DNA from: Leptolyngbya sp. FACHB-8 | GTDB taxonomy: Bacteria; Cyanobacteriota; Cyanobacteriia; Elainellales; Elainellaceae | Direction: 5' to 3' | Assembly: GCF_014695575.1 (NCBI RefSeq) | Contig: NZ_JACJOO010000038.1 | Coordinates: 1 to 64,000, forward strand | DNA: 64,000 bases | In this document: piece after piece, positions 8,719-18,189 of the stretch | Position numbering within the stretch: position 1 is the first letter of the stretch | Layout: each line of letters starts with the position of its first letter | Made by a program: the position numbers and the translations under genes | Notes under the pieces: generated by a model | Told to the model about the DNA's origin: nothing | Databases searched by the model: none | The model's input: the letters and a program-made list of their open reading frames with translations, nothing else

Positions 8719-9519
8719 ATGAATGCCCAGGTCCAGCGTCCCATAACCCAAGTTGTTGTCACTATGGCTTGTATTTTGGGCTGTGTGGGGGCGATCGCCC
8801 TACTGCAATGGCCTCAGCTTCAGCAACTCCGTACTCGTAGCCAGGAAGCTCCTATCGCTGATATTCGTCGTGACCTGGAGGCGGAGCAAGTACAGTTAAA
8901 TCTGCTAAAGAAGGCTCCTACCTTTGGTTTTGACAATGTCGTGGCAGATTGGGTATTTTTACGTTTCCTGCAATATTTTGGTGATGAGCCTGTGCGGTTG
9001 CGCACTGACTACCGCCTTAGCCCAGAATATTTTGAAGTCATTTTGGGTCGAGATCCGCACTTTTCCCTGGCCTATCTGTTTCTGTCGAACAGCACCAGTG
9101 TCTATGCTGGGATGCCAGAACGAACCATTGAACTGACGAACAGAGGGTTGTCGCAGCTGACCCCTACGTCTCCCCCTGACTCCTTTTATTTATGGCGCCG
9201 CAAAGGTATTGATGAATTGCTGTTTCTCGGAGATGCAAAAGCAGCTCAGCAATCCTTCCTGACCGCGGCTGAGTGGGCTGAAAAATCTCCTTTACCAGAG
9301 GCCGCTCAAGTCGCCGAGAGCTCCCGACAGACGGCGGCGTTTATTGCCCGGAACCCGAAGAGCCGCATAGCCCAATTTATAGCCTGGGGCACGGTACTAT
9401 CTACCGCGCAGGATAAGCTGACCCGCGAGATTGCGGTGCAGCGAATTGAGCAGGTTGGGGGAAGGGTGGTTTCTAAGCCAGATGGTACATTTCAAATCCT
9501 GCCACCTCCGCAGGATTAG
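8719..9519 (+). CDS. Conserved cyanobacterial TPR-like membrane-anchored protein
   Basis: A 266-aa protein with an N-terminal hydrophobic segment (about residues 11-32) followed by a soluble helical domain. The segment around DYRLSPEYFEVILGRDPHF and the alanine-rich helices beyond it suggest tetratricopeptide-like packing. I recognise the type as a conserved cyanobacterial hypothetical, without known function. The ATG at 8719 is chosen over the TTG at 8701 because AGGTAA (8706-8711) lies at correct spacing. It probably sits on the thylakoid or plasma membrane with its repeats exposed for protein binding. Confidence 0.8.
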   Translation: MNAQVQRPITQVVVTMACILGCVGAIALLQWPQLQQLRTRSQEAPIADIRRDLEAEQVQLNLLKKAPTFGFDNVVADWVFLRFLQYFGDEPVRLRTDYRLSPEYFEVILGRDPHFSLAYLFLSNSTSVYAGMPERTIELTNRGLSQLTPTSPPDSFYLWRRKGIDELLFLGDAKAAQQSFLTAAEWAEKSPLPEAAQVAESSRQTAAFIARNPKSRIAQFIAWGTVLSTAQDKLTREIAVQRIEQVGGRVVSKPDGTFQILPPPQD

Positions 9520-9557
9520 TTACCTGTTTTGGGTGCATCCCACTTTTGCAAATTTGA

Positions 9558-9614
9558 AATCCCACTCTTGTAAGTGAAGCGAGCTTCGCCCGCTTCACTT
9601 ACAAGAGTGGGATT
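9558..9614. repeat. 24-bp perfect palindrome after TPR-like gene
   Basis: The stem 9558-9581 pairs with 9591-9614 around a 9-base loop, 38 bases after the upstream gene. Probably a terminator or repeat. Confidence 0.75.
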
Positions 9615-9637
9615 CACCCCCTGTTTTGATTCCTCTC

Positions 9638-9684
9638 GATGATGGGATGACGTGCTCTTTTAGTGAGCATCTCATCCCGTCATC
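9638..9684. repeat. Second hairpin upstream of ftsH
   Basis: GATGATGGGATGACGTGCTC pairs with the near-complement ending CCCGTCATC, with a single mismatch. The remaining 9685-10027 stretch is AT-rich and is probably the ftsH promoter and leader; no confident promoter boxes were identified. Confidence 0.6.
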
Positions 9685-10027
9685 AAATTTCTAAACCTTA
9701 TTTTTGTGCTTGTGTCATCCCTGAGAGCAGAATTCGTTTCCGAGCCTTTCCGAATCAAGGATCTATAATTTGGAGTAATGCCTCTTAACTGGGATCAGCC
9801 CGTAAAAGCATTCCTGGAAATGCGATCGCCGGATTATGAAAGATTAGGTTAATATTAATTAACATAAATCAATACTCTGGCTTAGACATTCGGCCTTGCC
9901 GATTCAACCGAGATTGATCTCTCTTTGGTCGGTAATGACCCTAAATTCTTCAGAGAACTTTACTTTAAATCCCAGTTCTTGAGATTCATTCCATTCCACA
10001 GCTCAGTGTTCAGGAGGAAAACCCCCG

Positions 10028-11869
10028 GTGAATAAACGGTGGAGAAATGCAGGACTGTATGTTCTTTTGATTGTTGTTGTGATCTTCCTGGGATACTCCC
10101 TGTTAGATCGGCAACCTGAAGACATTCGCTCCTGGCGATATAGCCAATTTATTGAAGAGGTTCAGCAGGACCACGTTGAAAAGGTCACCATTAGCGCTGA
10201 CCGTACCTGGGCAAGGGTGACGACTGAAGACGGTCAAAAGGCTCAGGTCAACCTGTTGCCCAACGATCCTGATCTCCTGCAAATTCTCGATGACAGCAAT
10301 GTTGAAATCATTGTGTCTCCCCCCAACAATGAGAACGTGCTGGCTCGAGTTCTGAGTACTCTTCTCATTCCCTTCTTGCTCCTGGTTGTTCTGTTCTTTG
10401 TCCTACGCCGAGCCCAGAGTGGTCCTGGCAACCAGGCCATGAACTTTGGCAAGTCCAAGGCCCGTGTTCAGATGGAGCCGCAGACGCAAGTTACCTTCAA
10501 CGATGTTGCGGGTATTGAGCAGGCCAAGCTGGAACTGACCGAAGTTGTGGACTTTTTGAAAAATGCCGAACGCTTCACAGCTGTTGGGGCCAAGATTCCT
10601 CGCGGTGTGCTGCTGGTTGGGCCTCCGGGAACCGGGAAAACTCTACTGGCGCGGGCGGTAGCTGGGGAAGCCGGTGTTCCCTTCTTCTCGATTTCGGGTT
10701 CTGAGTTTGTTGAAATGTTCGTTGGGGTTGGTGCGTCTCGCGTTCGTGACCTGTTTGAACAGGCTAAGTCTAACGCCCCCTGTATTGTGTTCATTGATGA
10801 AATTGACGCCGTAGGTCGTCAGCGGGGTGCTGGTCTGGGTGGCGGTAACGACGAGCGGGAGCAGACCCTGAACCAGTTACTTACTGAAATGGATGGTTTT
10901 GAAGGGAACAGTGGCATCATCATCATTGCCGCTACGAACCGTCCTGATGTGTTGGATTCGGCTCTGCTGCGTCCCGGTCGTTTCGATCGCCAGGTAGTGG
11001 TTGATCGTCCCGACTATGCAGGTCGCCTGGAAATCCTCAATGTCCATGCTCGGGGTAAAACTCTGGCGAAGGATGTGGATCTCGACAAAATCGCTCGCCG
11101 TACTCCTGGTTTTACTGGGGCTGATCTGGCAAACCTGTTAAATGAAGCTGCGATTCTGGCGGCCCGTCGTAACCTGACGGAAATCTCGATGGATGAAGTC
11201 AATGATGCGATCGATCGCGTCCTGGCTGGCCCCGAGAAGAAAGATCGCGTCATGAGCGAGAAGCGCAAGGAACTGGTTGCCTTCCATGAAGCTGGCCATG
11301 CCCTTGTTGGGGCCTTGATGCCGGACTACGACCCTGTTCAGAAAATCAGCATCATTCCCCGTGGCCGTGCGGGTGGTTTGACCTGGTTTACCCCCAGTGA
11401 AGAACGGATGGATTCGGGTCTTTACTCCCGTTCCTATCTGCAAAATCAGATGGCGGTTGCCCTCGGTGGTCGTGTCGCGGAAGAAATCGTCTTTGGTGAA
11501 GAGGAAGTCACGACGGGTGCTTCCAACGACCTGCAACAGGTGGCACGGGTTGCCCGTCAAATGGTTACTCGCTTCGGGATGAGCGAGCGTCTGGGGCCTG
11601 TTGCTTTGGGGCGTCAGCAGGGTGGTATGTTCCTGGGCCGCGACATCATGGCTGAGCGTGACTTCTCGGAAGAAACCGCTTCTGCCATTGACGACGAGGT
11701 TCGTAACCTGGTTGAGCAGGCTTACCGTCGGGCTAAGTCGGTTTTGGCAGAAAACCGTTCGGTCCTGAATCAACTGGCTCAAATGCTGGTTGAGCGGGAA
11801 ACCGTCGATTCCGAAGAGCTACAAGAGCTACTGGCGGTTAGCGATGTGAAGATGGCTCCGATCGCCTAA
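10028..11869 (+). CDS. ftsH: ATP-dependent zinc metalloprotease FtsH (FtsH3-like)
   Basis: Membrane AAA+ protease that pulls membrane and soluble proteins into a zinc proteolytic chamber; in cyanobacteria FtsH complexes act in photosystem II repair and iron-dependent regulation. The 613-aa protein has two membrane segments (about 9-25 and 108-127). It has Walker A GPPGTGKT (198-205), Walker [13 protein letters not shown], the second-region-of-homology arginines, and the zinc motif HEAGH (420-424). The N-terminus ([12 protein letters not shown]) is most like the Synechocystis FtsH3 type, an inference from memory. The GTG start at 10028 follows a perfect AGGAGG (10012-10017). Single gene with its own terminator, close to psb30. 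Confidence 0.96.
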   Translation: MNKRWRNAGLYVLLIVVVIFLGYSLLDRQPEDIRSWRYSQFIEEVQQDHVEKVTISADRTWARVTTEDGQKAQVNLLPNDPDLLQILDDSNVEIIVSPPNNENVLARVLSTLLIPFLLLVVLFFVLRRAQSGPGNQAMNFGKSKARVQMEPQTQVTFNDVAGIEQAKLELTEVVDFLKNAERFTAVGAKIPRGVLLVGPPGTGKTLLARAVAGEAGVPFFSISGSEFVEMFVGVGASRVRDLFEQAKSNAPCIVFIDEIDAVGRQRGAGLGGGNDEREQTLNQLLTEMDGFEGNSGIIIIAATNRPDVLDSALLRPGRFDRQVVVDRPDYAGRLEILNVHARGKTLAKDVDLDKIARRTPGFTGADLANLLNEAAILAARRNLTEISMDEVNDAIDRVLAGPEKKDRVMSEKRKELVAFHEAGHALVGALMPDYDPVQKISIIPRGRAGGLTWFTPSEERMDSGLYSRSYLQNQMAVALGGRVAEEIVFGEEEVTTGASNDLQQVARVARQMVTRFGMSERLGPVALGRQQGGMFLGRDIMAERDFSEETASAIDDEVRNLVEQAYRRAKSVLAENRSVLNQLAQMLVERETVDSEELQELLAVSDVKMAPIA

Positions 11870-11890
11870 TCTTGAGTTCTAAAACCTTAA

Positions 11891-11925
11891 AAACGGGAGC
11901 AGTAAGCTGCTCCCGTTTCTTTTTT
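11891..11925 (+). terminator. Intrinsic terminator of ftsH
   Basis: A 12-bp stem (11891-11902 with 11907-11918) is followed by CTTTTTT, 21 bases after the ftsH stop. A classical factor-independent terminator. Confidence 0.93.
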
Positions 11926-11929
11926 GATT

Positions 11930-11962
11930 GTGGGTGGTGGGGTTCACATGCCACCCACAATT
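11930..11962. repeat. Short palindrome between ftsH and ykgJ-like gene
   Basis: TTGTGGGTGGTGGGG pairs imperfectly with CATGCCACCCACAA. It probably serves the convergent ykgJ-like transcript, which ends at 11990. Confidence 0.5.
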
Positions 11963-11989
11963 AGAATGCACACTGCGATGAAGTTGGGG

Positions 11990-12358
11990 TTATAAATCTT
12001 TGGGGGCATCCCAACCGAGGGCCAGGCTGAAGCGCAGCATTTCATCGCTAACGTTGCCGTAGACGCCTTCAATTTGCTGTTGGCAGCACTCGATGGCGAA
12101 GTCATTGAATTCCTCAGGCTCCACTCCAAACATGTCCTGGAAGGTGTCAGGCCTCACACGGCAGAAGCGTGGGCGATCGTCGTAAATTTGGCACTCACGT
12201 AACTCAGAGTCATAGTGGATGCACCAGCCATCTTCGCCCACCATGCTCAAGTACTGCTCAAGTTCTTCCGGGGAAAGGTATTCATCGAGATCGGGGCGAT
12301 CGCTTGGATCGAGCTGGCAGCAAGCACCGCACTTTTTAACACAGAACCAGGTAGCCAT
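11990..12358 (-). CDS. YkgJ-family cysteine-cluster protein
   Basis: A 122-aa protein with the YkgJ (UPF0153) cysteine pattern: CVKKCGACC at 6-14, then Cys46, CQIYDDRPRFC in the middle and ECC further on. These cysteines are thought to bind zinc or an iron-sulfur cluster; the biochemical role is unknown. The start is placed at the ATG at 12358, giving MATWFCVKKCGACC, the usual family N-terminus. A longer frame to a GTG at 12469 adds a non-conserved extension. It is transcribed divergently from psb30, 177 bases away, so the two may share regulation. Confidence 0.85.
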   Translation of the reverse strand: MATWFCVKKCGACCQLDPSDRPDLDEYLSPEELEQYLSMVGEDGWCIHYDSELRECQIYDDRPRFCRVRPDTFQDMFGVEPEEFNDFAIECCQQQIEGVYGNVSDEMLRFSLALGWDAPKDL

Positions 12359-12535
12359 AAAATCTTGCACAAGAAATTGGGAAATGTATGCCTGACCCTT
12401 ACAGGTCTGAAACGAGGTGAAGAATTCTGAGAAATGATCAACTTTCTTCGTAAAGAAACGCCCCACCACAGGTAGAATGGTTCTCAGCTTTACAAATACT
12501 ATCTATTAGCCACCGTCGGCAAATCTGAGGAAAAC

Positions 12536-12655
12536 ATGGATCTAATTAGCAACCTCAACTGGGAAGTCATCGCTCAACTGACCCTGGTCGGGATGATCAT
12601 GCTCGCTGGCCCCATTGTCATCTTTGTTTTGGCATTCCGTGGCGGCGATCTCTAA
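12536..12655 (+). CDS. psb30: Photosystem II protein Psb30 (Ycf12)
   Basis: A 39-aa single-span thylakoid membrane subunit found at the periphery of photosystem II, which helps stabilise the complex. The translation starts [19 protein letters not shown] and ends VLAFRGGDL. It has a central hydrophobic span (about 14-34) and the conserved FRGGDL end of Psb30. GAGGA lies 5 bases before the ATG. The gene is easy to miss because of its size. It is the best organism marker in the window. Its proximity to ftsH, the PSII-repair protease family, is suggestive but not evidence of a functional link. Confidence 0.95.
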   Translation: MDLISNLNWEVIAQLTLVGMIMLAGPIVIFVLAFRGGDL

Positions 12656-12730
12656 AGGGGTATAAAACATCCCGAACGCTGTTAGGGTTTAGAACCTTTG
12701 CCAGCACTTGCCTGCCCTTGTCCCTTGAAG

Positions 12731-12766
12731 CACAGGAAGCAATCTTTTAAGAAGATTGTTTCCTGT
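12731..12766 (+). terminator. Hairpin downstream of psb30
   Basis: CACAGGAAGCAATCTT pairs with AAGATTGTTTCCTGTC (mismatches) about 75 bases after psb30. No strong T-run. The rest of 12656-13042 is AT-rich upstream sequence of prs with no recognised gene. Confidence 0.5.
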
Positions 12767-13042
12767 CTTGGTCAGGCAAATAAAAGGGAAGACTCTTATT
12801 ATAGAGGTGTGCGCTTCAGTCAATCTGAAGCGTTTACCTTTATTTCAATGATTTTCCTTAATTTGGTCATTTCCCTACTTTTTGACGCACACCGCACTTT
12901 AGCGTTGAGTCAATCCTTTTTTGGGTCTTTTATGGCGTTTCTGCAGAGTTTTGCAAGAACGCCACAAATTGTAATGAATTCGGATAGCCTTTTAAGTCCG
13001 GAATGATAATATTGCGGTGACTCTTCTCTGCAAGGAACTGTC

Positions 13043-14035
13043 GTGACCCGCTCTGCCACTCTTACCCTCCAACCATCATTTCCCTCCCTGGCTGAGAATA
13101 GCCGCCTGCGGCTACTCTCGGGCTCTGCGAATACAGCCCTCTCAGAGGAGGTTGCCCGCTACTTGGGAATGGATCTGTCTCCCATGGTTCGCAAGCGGTT
13201 TGCCGATGGCGAACTTTACATTCAGATTCAAGAATCCATTCGCGGCTGTGATGTGTATTTGATGCAGCCTAACTGCAATCCGGTGAATGATCACCTGATG
13301 GAGTTGCTCATCATGATCGATGCCTGTCGCCGTGCTTCGGCCCGCCAAATTACGGCGGTGATTCCTTACTATGGTTACGCTCGGGCCGATCGTAAAACTG
13401 CGGGTCGAGAGTCCATTACGGCCAAGTTGGTGGCAAACCTGATTACTCAGGCTGGCGCTAACCGGGTGCTGGCGATGGATTTACACTCGGCTCAGATTCA
13501 GGGTTATTTTGATATTCCCTTTGACCATGTCTATGCCTCCCCGGTCTTGATTGACTACCTGCTTAGCAAGCAATTACCAGACATTGTGGTTGTTTCTCCT
13601 GATGTGGGTGGTGTGGCTCGAGCCCGTGCTTTCGCGAAGAAGCTGAATGAGGCTCCTCTGGCCATTATTGACAAACGTCGACAGGCCCATAATGTGGCCG
13701 AGGTCATGAATGTGATTGGGGATGTCGCTGGAAAAACGGCAGTAATGGTCGATGACATGATCGATACTGCTGGGACCATTTGTGAGGGTGCTCGAATACT
13801 TCGCGAACATGGCGCACGGCAAGTTTATGCCTGTATTTCTCACCCTGTTTTTTCGCCTCCTGCAAGTCAGCGCTTGTCTAGCGGTTTGTTTGAAGAGGTA
13901 ATTGCAACAAACACAATTCCAGTACCCGAGGAGCGGCGTTTCCCGCAGCTCACGCTCCTTTCGGTTGCCAATATCATTGGTGAGACGATTTGGCGTATTC
14001 ATGAGGAAAGCTCTGTTAGCAGTATGTTCCGCTAA
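13043..14035 (+). CDS. prs: Ribose-phosphate pyrophosphokinase
   Basis: Makes PRPP from ribose 5-phosphate and ATP, supplying purine, pyrimidine, NAD, histidine and tryptophan synthesis. The 330-aa protein carries the class I PRPP synthetase motifs: RFADGE near 53-58, YYGYARADRK, the DLHSAQIQGYFD segment, VSPDVGGVARA, and the PRPP-binding loop VMVDDMIDTAGT. The start is GTG at 13043 with AAGGA about 7 bases upstream. The extra N-terminal 20 residues compared with E. coli are usual in cyanobacteria. Monocistronic with its own terminator. Confidence 0.96.
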   Translation: MTRSATLTLQPSFPSLAENSRLRLLSGSANTALSEEVARYLGMDLSPMVRKRFADGELYIQIQESIRGCDVYLMQPNCNPVNDHLMELLIMIDACRRASARQITAVIPYYGYARADRKTAGRESITAKLVANLITQAGANRVLAMDLHSAQIQGYFDIPFDHVYASPVLIDYLLSKQLPDIVVVSPDVGGVARARAFAKKLNEAPLAIIDKRRQAHNVAEVMNVIGDVAGKTAVMVDDMIDTAGTICEGARILREHGARQVYACISHPVFSPPASQRLSSGLFEEVIATNTIPVPEERRFPQLTLLSVANIIGETIWRIHEESSVSSMFR

Positions 14036-14061
14036 GTGTTTTCTCTTTGATTTAGAGCATG

Positions 14062-14106
14062 AAAACCATGGCTACTAATGCTTGTATAGGTAGCCATGGT
14101 TTTTTT
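14062..14106 (+). terminator. Intrinsic terminator of prs
   Basis: A 14-bp perfect stem (14062-14075 with 14090-14103) ends in a run of T that continues to 14106, 26 bases after the prs stop. Confidence 0.88.
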
Positions 14107-14171
14107 ATTTTTTAATGAAAGTTAAGGGTATTCATTGATGAATACCTGTAGCGATACCAAACTTAATTGGT

Positions 14172-14232
14172 GCATTAATGTTGTGTGTAGTGTGCTTCGT
14201 ACACCACACACAACATTAATGCGTAAGTCCTG
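14172..14232. repeat. Palindrome, family C copy
   Basis: GCATTAATGTTGTGTG pairs with CACACAACATTAATGC around a smaller GTGT/ACAC stem and apex, followed by GTAAGTCCTG. The right end GCGTAAGTCCTG is identical to the copies at 24590-24660 and 53483-53573. It reaches the stop codon of the DUF1574 gene. Confidence 0.85.
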
Positions 14233-17200
14233 TTAAGGCACAGTGGAGCTTGGTGATGGACTTGGCTCGGGTTGCTTCAAGACGTCCCACGAGATGAGGG
14301 GGTCTTGGGCGAGGCGACGGGCTACTTCATAGGCCCCGTAACGGTTGAGGTGACTGGGATCTGAGAAGTAGTCATACCCTTCTACCCAGAGTTCGGAGAG
14401 ATCGCGGAACATCAGGTCGGGTTGATTGCGGGTTTCTTTGACCATGAACTCGCGGAACTGTTGTTCGTAGGATTGGCGATCGTTATCCAGATATTCGTCT
14501 GTTAGAGGCAGGTTGACGAACACGACAGGAACTTGACGTGCCTTCATGGTTGTTACCAACTTGCGCATGGCGTCGGCTTGTATTCCGGCTAAACGAAAAT
14601 TGAGGTAATCGCCATCGTAACGGCCGGCGACTCGGGCGTATTTTTGGTAGTACGTAGCAGGGTTAAACTGCAGGGATATAGGCAGGAAGCCGTCAAAATC
14701 GACCATTTCACGCCCTTGCTCTGAGAGAGAAACCAGGGATTCTGGAGGGAGATTGGCATCCGCCAGTTGGGCACCTTGGGCCGGAATCAGGTTTTGCAAG
14801 GGCAGGAGGGCGGCAACGGTTTCCTGAAACTGTTGCTTGAGGCGATCGCGCTGAGAGTATACGGCAGAAAGATGCCCCAGACCTTCACTAATCTGCCGAT
14901 CAACGGTTTCATAGCTAGCGGCAAGCGGTGCGGTAATGCCCTGAGCTTTGGGTTCTGCTTTAGCCAGGGTTTCACTGGCCTCGTCTGTCGGGAGAGCGGG
15001 GCGTTCTAATCGGCCAGATCGTAAATCACGATAGCCGGGAGACACCGCAATGCCGTTATAGGTGACATCCACCGTGTTGCTATTGAAGGCTCGGGCTCCA
15101 TCGGCCCAAATGACCAGTTTCGGCAATTGGCCTGGTTCCAGTAGCTGATCCAACAACAATTCCACTACTTGGGCAGTAGCCCCGTTGACGCCGAAGTTGA
15201 ATACACTAATGTCTTTGTAGCCTAGCGCTGCCAGTTCTGTCTGAAGGGCCACAGGGTCAATGCCCCGTAAGGCTCGTGAGCTACCTACGATCAGCACATC
15301 CGAGGGCGCTGCTTGCTGTTTCATGCGTTCGTAGTAGAGCAACAGCTTTTCATCGAGCTGACGGCTGTTAAAGGTTGGGTAGGGTGACTTACCCGCCAAA
15401 ATTTCTGCCGTGGTGAGCTGGGATTCTACTTTAATGGGCGTATAAGGTAGCTCATTCTCGGAGCTCGGGCTGGGTTGGGTGAAACGGTCAGAACTGGGTG
15501 CCGTTGCTTTTTGCTTCTTTGCGTCCTGTTTAGAGGTTGTTTCCTGCTTCTTCGTTGAAGTCTCCGCAGGCTGATTGAGGCGCGCCTGGGTCGTTGCGGG
15601 CGATGGGGAAGGGATATCAGGCTGCTTAGGTTGAACTTGCGCTGTATTAGCGGTTTGAGTGGTTGATGGTTGCAACCATCGAGCCAGTGCCCAATCTGTT
15701 TGCAATGCCAGGAGCAGGCCCGCTGCTCCCCAGACGAAGGCCAGCGCCCAACCACTTTTTTGTTCTGTTGTGCCTGTCAGTAATGGGGTTTCCTGTGCAG
15801 GAACTAGCAGATAGCTCTGGACCAAGAGGTGGCGCAAACCCTGGGAAAGGCGATCGCGCCAGTTACTCCAGGCCTGTTGCACATCCTCGGAAGTCAGGTC
15901 GGGCCGCAGTTTGGCACCATCCCCTGGAGCAATAAGTTCGCTGACATAGGCATCGCTTGCCGCAAACTCAGGAATCGCTTCGGGTACAAGTCGGGCGCGG
16001 GAGCGGAAGTCTACACCGTGGCACCAGAGAGGATGTTTTTGTCCGGCCCGGCGGCCATAAATGCGTACTCCGGCTATATCGGGTAGCTGCAATTCCCGCA
16101 GAAAACGCTCGGCGGTTGTGGACACATCATGTTGATCGGGGCAAACGGGGGCATCAGCCATGACATGGAGCAGGGTGCCGCCGTCCCGATCGGCTTTGGC
16201 GAGCAGTTGAATGCGAATTCCACCTGTGGCGAGTTGCCGCTCCAAATCAGGGTTGAGCAGACGGCTCAGGAGGAAGGCGATCGCCCCCCAGTCACCCTTT
16301 CGTGCGCGCTCCATAGCCGATTCGGAGCGATCTTCCCGTTGGGACGCTGGCAGATGCAGCCAGAATACCCAGGCCGGGGTCTCGGCATCGAGGGGCTGAC
16401 CGTAAACGGTCGCTCCATGAATGCCTCGGGGAGCCAGGCTATCCAGCAACGGCTTAATGATGCCCCGCACTTGCTCTTCTGAGGGGGCGATCGCCGCTTC
16501 GCTGTGGCCTGACAGGGGGCTGCAAAACAGGTGCAGGGTTTGCTCCCGCAGGGATGCGGTAGAGATGGTGAGGTCTTCATGGCTCAAGGCCCGACTCACG
16601 AGCCGGGTAATGGCCTGAACATCACCCCAACGGCCCCAATCCTGCAACATCGCATCGGGCGGGGTGAGGTCGACTCGCAGCAGCCAGTCAGGGTTGGGTT
16701 CACCCCGTACCTGCACGACTACCAGGGCATCCTGAAAACTTTCCAGATTGAGCGATCGCAACTGCTGAGCAATCGGTTCTGCAAGTAGCGATGGGTCAGG
16801 GCTGTAAACTGCTTCGCAGGTAACCCAAAGACGACGAATGAGGCCCCGAGATCGAACAGAGGGGGCAGGTGGGAGCGTTTGCTCTCGCACTTGAACGGCA
16901 ATATTTTGATTGCTTAAGGTTTCGCTCAGGTAACGAGCGATCGCCTTTAGATTTCCCCGTTGCGCAGGGGAGAGGGTGGGGTTGGGAAGTACGGGAGCCG
17001 AGGTTGGCTCGGGTGGAGAGGCATCGAGTGGAGGCGCAAGCGAGGAAGATTTGGGTGAGGCTTCAGCGTGAGGATGGCTGATGGCGATCGCTTCGGATTG
17101 GGTTTCTCCTTCTTCCGGATCGGGCTGGTTAAGGGCAATTGCCTCTAACTGCATTTGCTGAAATTGCTCAATGTGGCGATCGAGTTGGCTCAGGTCAATG

Positions 17201-17496
17201 GCCGTCGTCCAACTGGGGCGTTTCTGCTTGGCGACATGGCCGTACAGGAAAATTTGATAGATTTCGGGTTGGTTCGCGGGTATCAGGTCGTTCAGGTTGA
17301 CCGTTTGGAGGGCCGGAAGCAACTGAGACAGGATGAGAGTCTGGTCTGGCGCTGGCTCCGCCTCACTCTGAATCGTAATAATGAGGTTGTTGCCCGTTAG
17401 CCGAAATTGTACCCGCGCATCATCGAGGGACACGGTTTCATGAAACCACTGCGCCAGAGGGGACTTATTTCGCTGTTGGGGAGTCGATTGAACCAT
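14233..17496 (-). CDS. DUF1574 family protein with SGNH-like domain
   Basis: A 1087-aa cyanobacterial protein of unknown function. The first 500 residues contain four diverged units, each ending in a beta pattern with Tyr-Gly or Arg-Gly, Pro-x-Trp and Asp or His-Leu: about 75-102, 255-277, 355-382 and 472-497. One membrane span lies at about 582-600, and a Pro/Ser/Thr/Gln/Lys linker runs to about 690. The C-terminal DUF1574 region has GSSRALRGIDP (738-748) like block I of SGNH/GDSL hydrolases and DPSHLNRYGA near the end, like the Asp-x-x-His block. So a membrane-tethered extracytoplasmic esterase or acyltransferase-like domain is likely. No clear ribosome-binding site at the start. Confidence 0.88.
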   Translation of the reverse strand: MVQSTPQQRNKSPLAQWFHETVSLDDARVQFRLTGNNLIITIQSEAEPAPDQTLILSQLLPALQTVNLNDLIPANQPEIYQIFLYGHVAKQKRPSWTTAIDLSQLDRHIEQFQQMQLEAIALNQPDPEEGETQSEAIAISHPHAEASPKSSSLAPPLDASPPEPTSAPVLPNPTLSPAQRGNLKAIARYLSETLSNQNIAVQVREQTLPPAPSVRSRGLIRRLWVTCEAVYSPDPSLLAEPIAQQLRSLNLESFQDALVVVQVRGEPNPDWLLRVDLTPPDAMLQDWGRWGDVQAITRLVSRALSHEDLTISTASLREQTLHLFCSPLSGHSEAAIAPSEEQVRGIIKPLLDSLAPRGIHGATVYGQPLDAETPAWVFWLHLPASQREDRSESAMERARKGDWGAIAFLLSRLLNPDLERQLATGGIRIQLLAKADRDGGTLLHVMADAPVCPDQHDVSTTAERFLRELQLPDIAGVRIYGRRAGQKHPLWCHGVDFRSRARLVPEAIPEFAASDAYVSELIAPGDGAKLRPDLTSEDVQQAWSNWRDRLSQGLRHLLVQSYLLVPAQETPLLTGTTEQKSGWALAFVWGAAGLLLALQTDWALARWLQPSTTQTANTAQVQPKQPDIPSPSPATTQARLNQPAETSTKKQETTSKQDAKKQKATAPSSDRFTQPSPSSENELPYTPIKVESQLTTAEILAGKSPYPTFNSRQLDEKLLLYYERMKQQAAPSDVLIVGSSRALRGIDPVALQTELAALGYKDISVFNFGVNGATAQVVELLLDQLLEPGQLPKLVIWADGARAFNSNTVDVTYNGIAVSPGYRDLRSGRLERPALPTDEASETLAKAEPKAQGITAPLAASYETVDRQISEGLGHLSAVYSQRDRLKQQFQETVAALLPLQNLIPAQGAQLADANLPPESLVSLSEQGREMVDFDGFLPISLQFNPATYYQKYARVAGRYDGDYLNFRLAGIQADAMRKLVTTMKARQVPVVFVNLPLTDEYLDNDRQSYEQQFREFMVKETRNQPDLMFRDLSELWVEGYDYFSDPSHLNRYGAYEVARRLAQDPLISWDVLKQPEPSPSPSSTVP

Positions 17497-17791
17497 TCGT
17501 GTTTAAGCCGAAATCACAACACAAAGCCCAGAACAGATCTGCCATTCAGGGATAACATACTCTTCTCAAATTGGTGCACTATCCCGTGGGAAAACCCAAC
17601 TTTTTTGTGAAGTTTAGCGCGATTTGGTAACGTCGTTAGACTTATATGTCATCTCACGTCCGTTGTGAACCGTTCTGGGTAGTGTTCTAGGCGTGTGTGG
17701 GCACTTCGTGCCCCTTTCACCGCACCCCATCCACCTGGTTCAACCATGACGTTGTGGGAGTAGCTGCGAGACGACTACCTTCCCACTCGAC

Positions 17792-17895
17792 TTTGGACTA
17801 AGTTGGGTTTCGCTTCGCTGAAAAGCTTGCGTAGCAAGCTTTTCAGCGAAGCGAAACCCGAAAGCCTGCCGCGCGGCAGGCAGAATTAGTCCAAA
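17792..17895. repeat. Three-way-junction palindrome
   Basis: An outer 10-bp stem (TTTGGACTAA 17792-17801 with TTAGTCCAAA 17886-17895) encloses two perfect hairpins. The first is a 26-bp stem with a 3-base loop (17805-17830 with 17834-17859). The second is an 18-base full palindrome (17864-17881). It lies in the 17497-17976 gap between the divergent DUF1574 gene and a small gene; nothing else was recognised there. Confidence 0.85.
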
Positions 17896-17976
17896 CTCTA
17901 GGTTCCAGCAAAACGGGTTTTTAGGTTTTAGTGCAAGATAGGAGGAGAAGTAGATTGCGATGTAGCAGAGGGATCT

Positions 17977-18183
17977 ATGGCTGAGCAGAAGCGTGAATTT
18001 CAGTTGGAGCCCCATGACCTGCTTCTCAGTGTTGCCACAGTGCCGCTTCTGGCGGGCTTAATTGTGGGGCGTGCTGTGAGTGAATTGATGATGGGCCTGA
18101 GTCAGGCCAGTGAAGAGGTGTTTCGGGGCGATCGCCTCCCCATTTTGCGATTTACTCAGTCTTCTGAGGTGGAAGAGCGTTAA
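17977..18183 (+). CDS. Small conserved cyanobacterial-type hypothetical protein
   Basis: A 68-aa protein. An acidic/polar N-terminus (EFQLEPHDLLLS) is followed by one hydrophobic stretch (about 17-37, rich in Ala, Leu, Gly, Val) and a soluble tail with FRGDRLPILRF. GAGGG lies about 7 bases before the ATG. HIP1 occurs within the gene and codon usage matches the neighbours, so it is probably expressed. One transmembrane helix is likely. Function unknown. Confidence 0.65.
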   Translation: MAEQKREFQLEPHDLLLSVATVPLLAGLIVGRAVSELMMGLSQASEEVFRGDRLPILRFTQSSEVEER

Positions 18184-18189
18184 TGGTCT

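Noticed and set aside
11138-11782. 214-codon ORF opposite ftsH
   Set aside because: Antisense to the protease domain of ftsH; a codon-bias shadow.
12698-13006. 102-codon ORF between psb30 and prs
   Set aside because: It starts inside the psb30 hairpin region, has atypical composition and no ribosome-binding site.
17740-18015. 91-codon minus-strand ORF
   Set aside because: It runs through the three-way palindrome and overlaps the better supported 68-aa gene.
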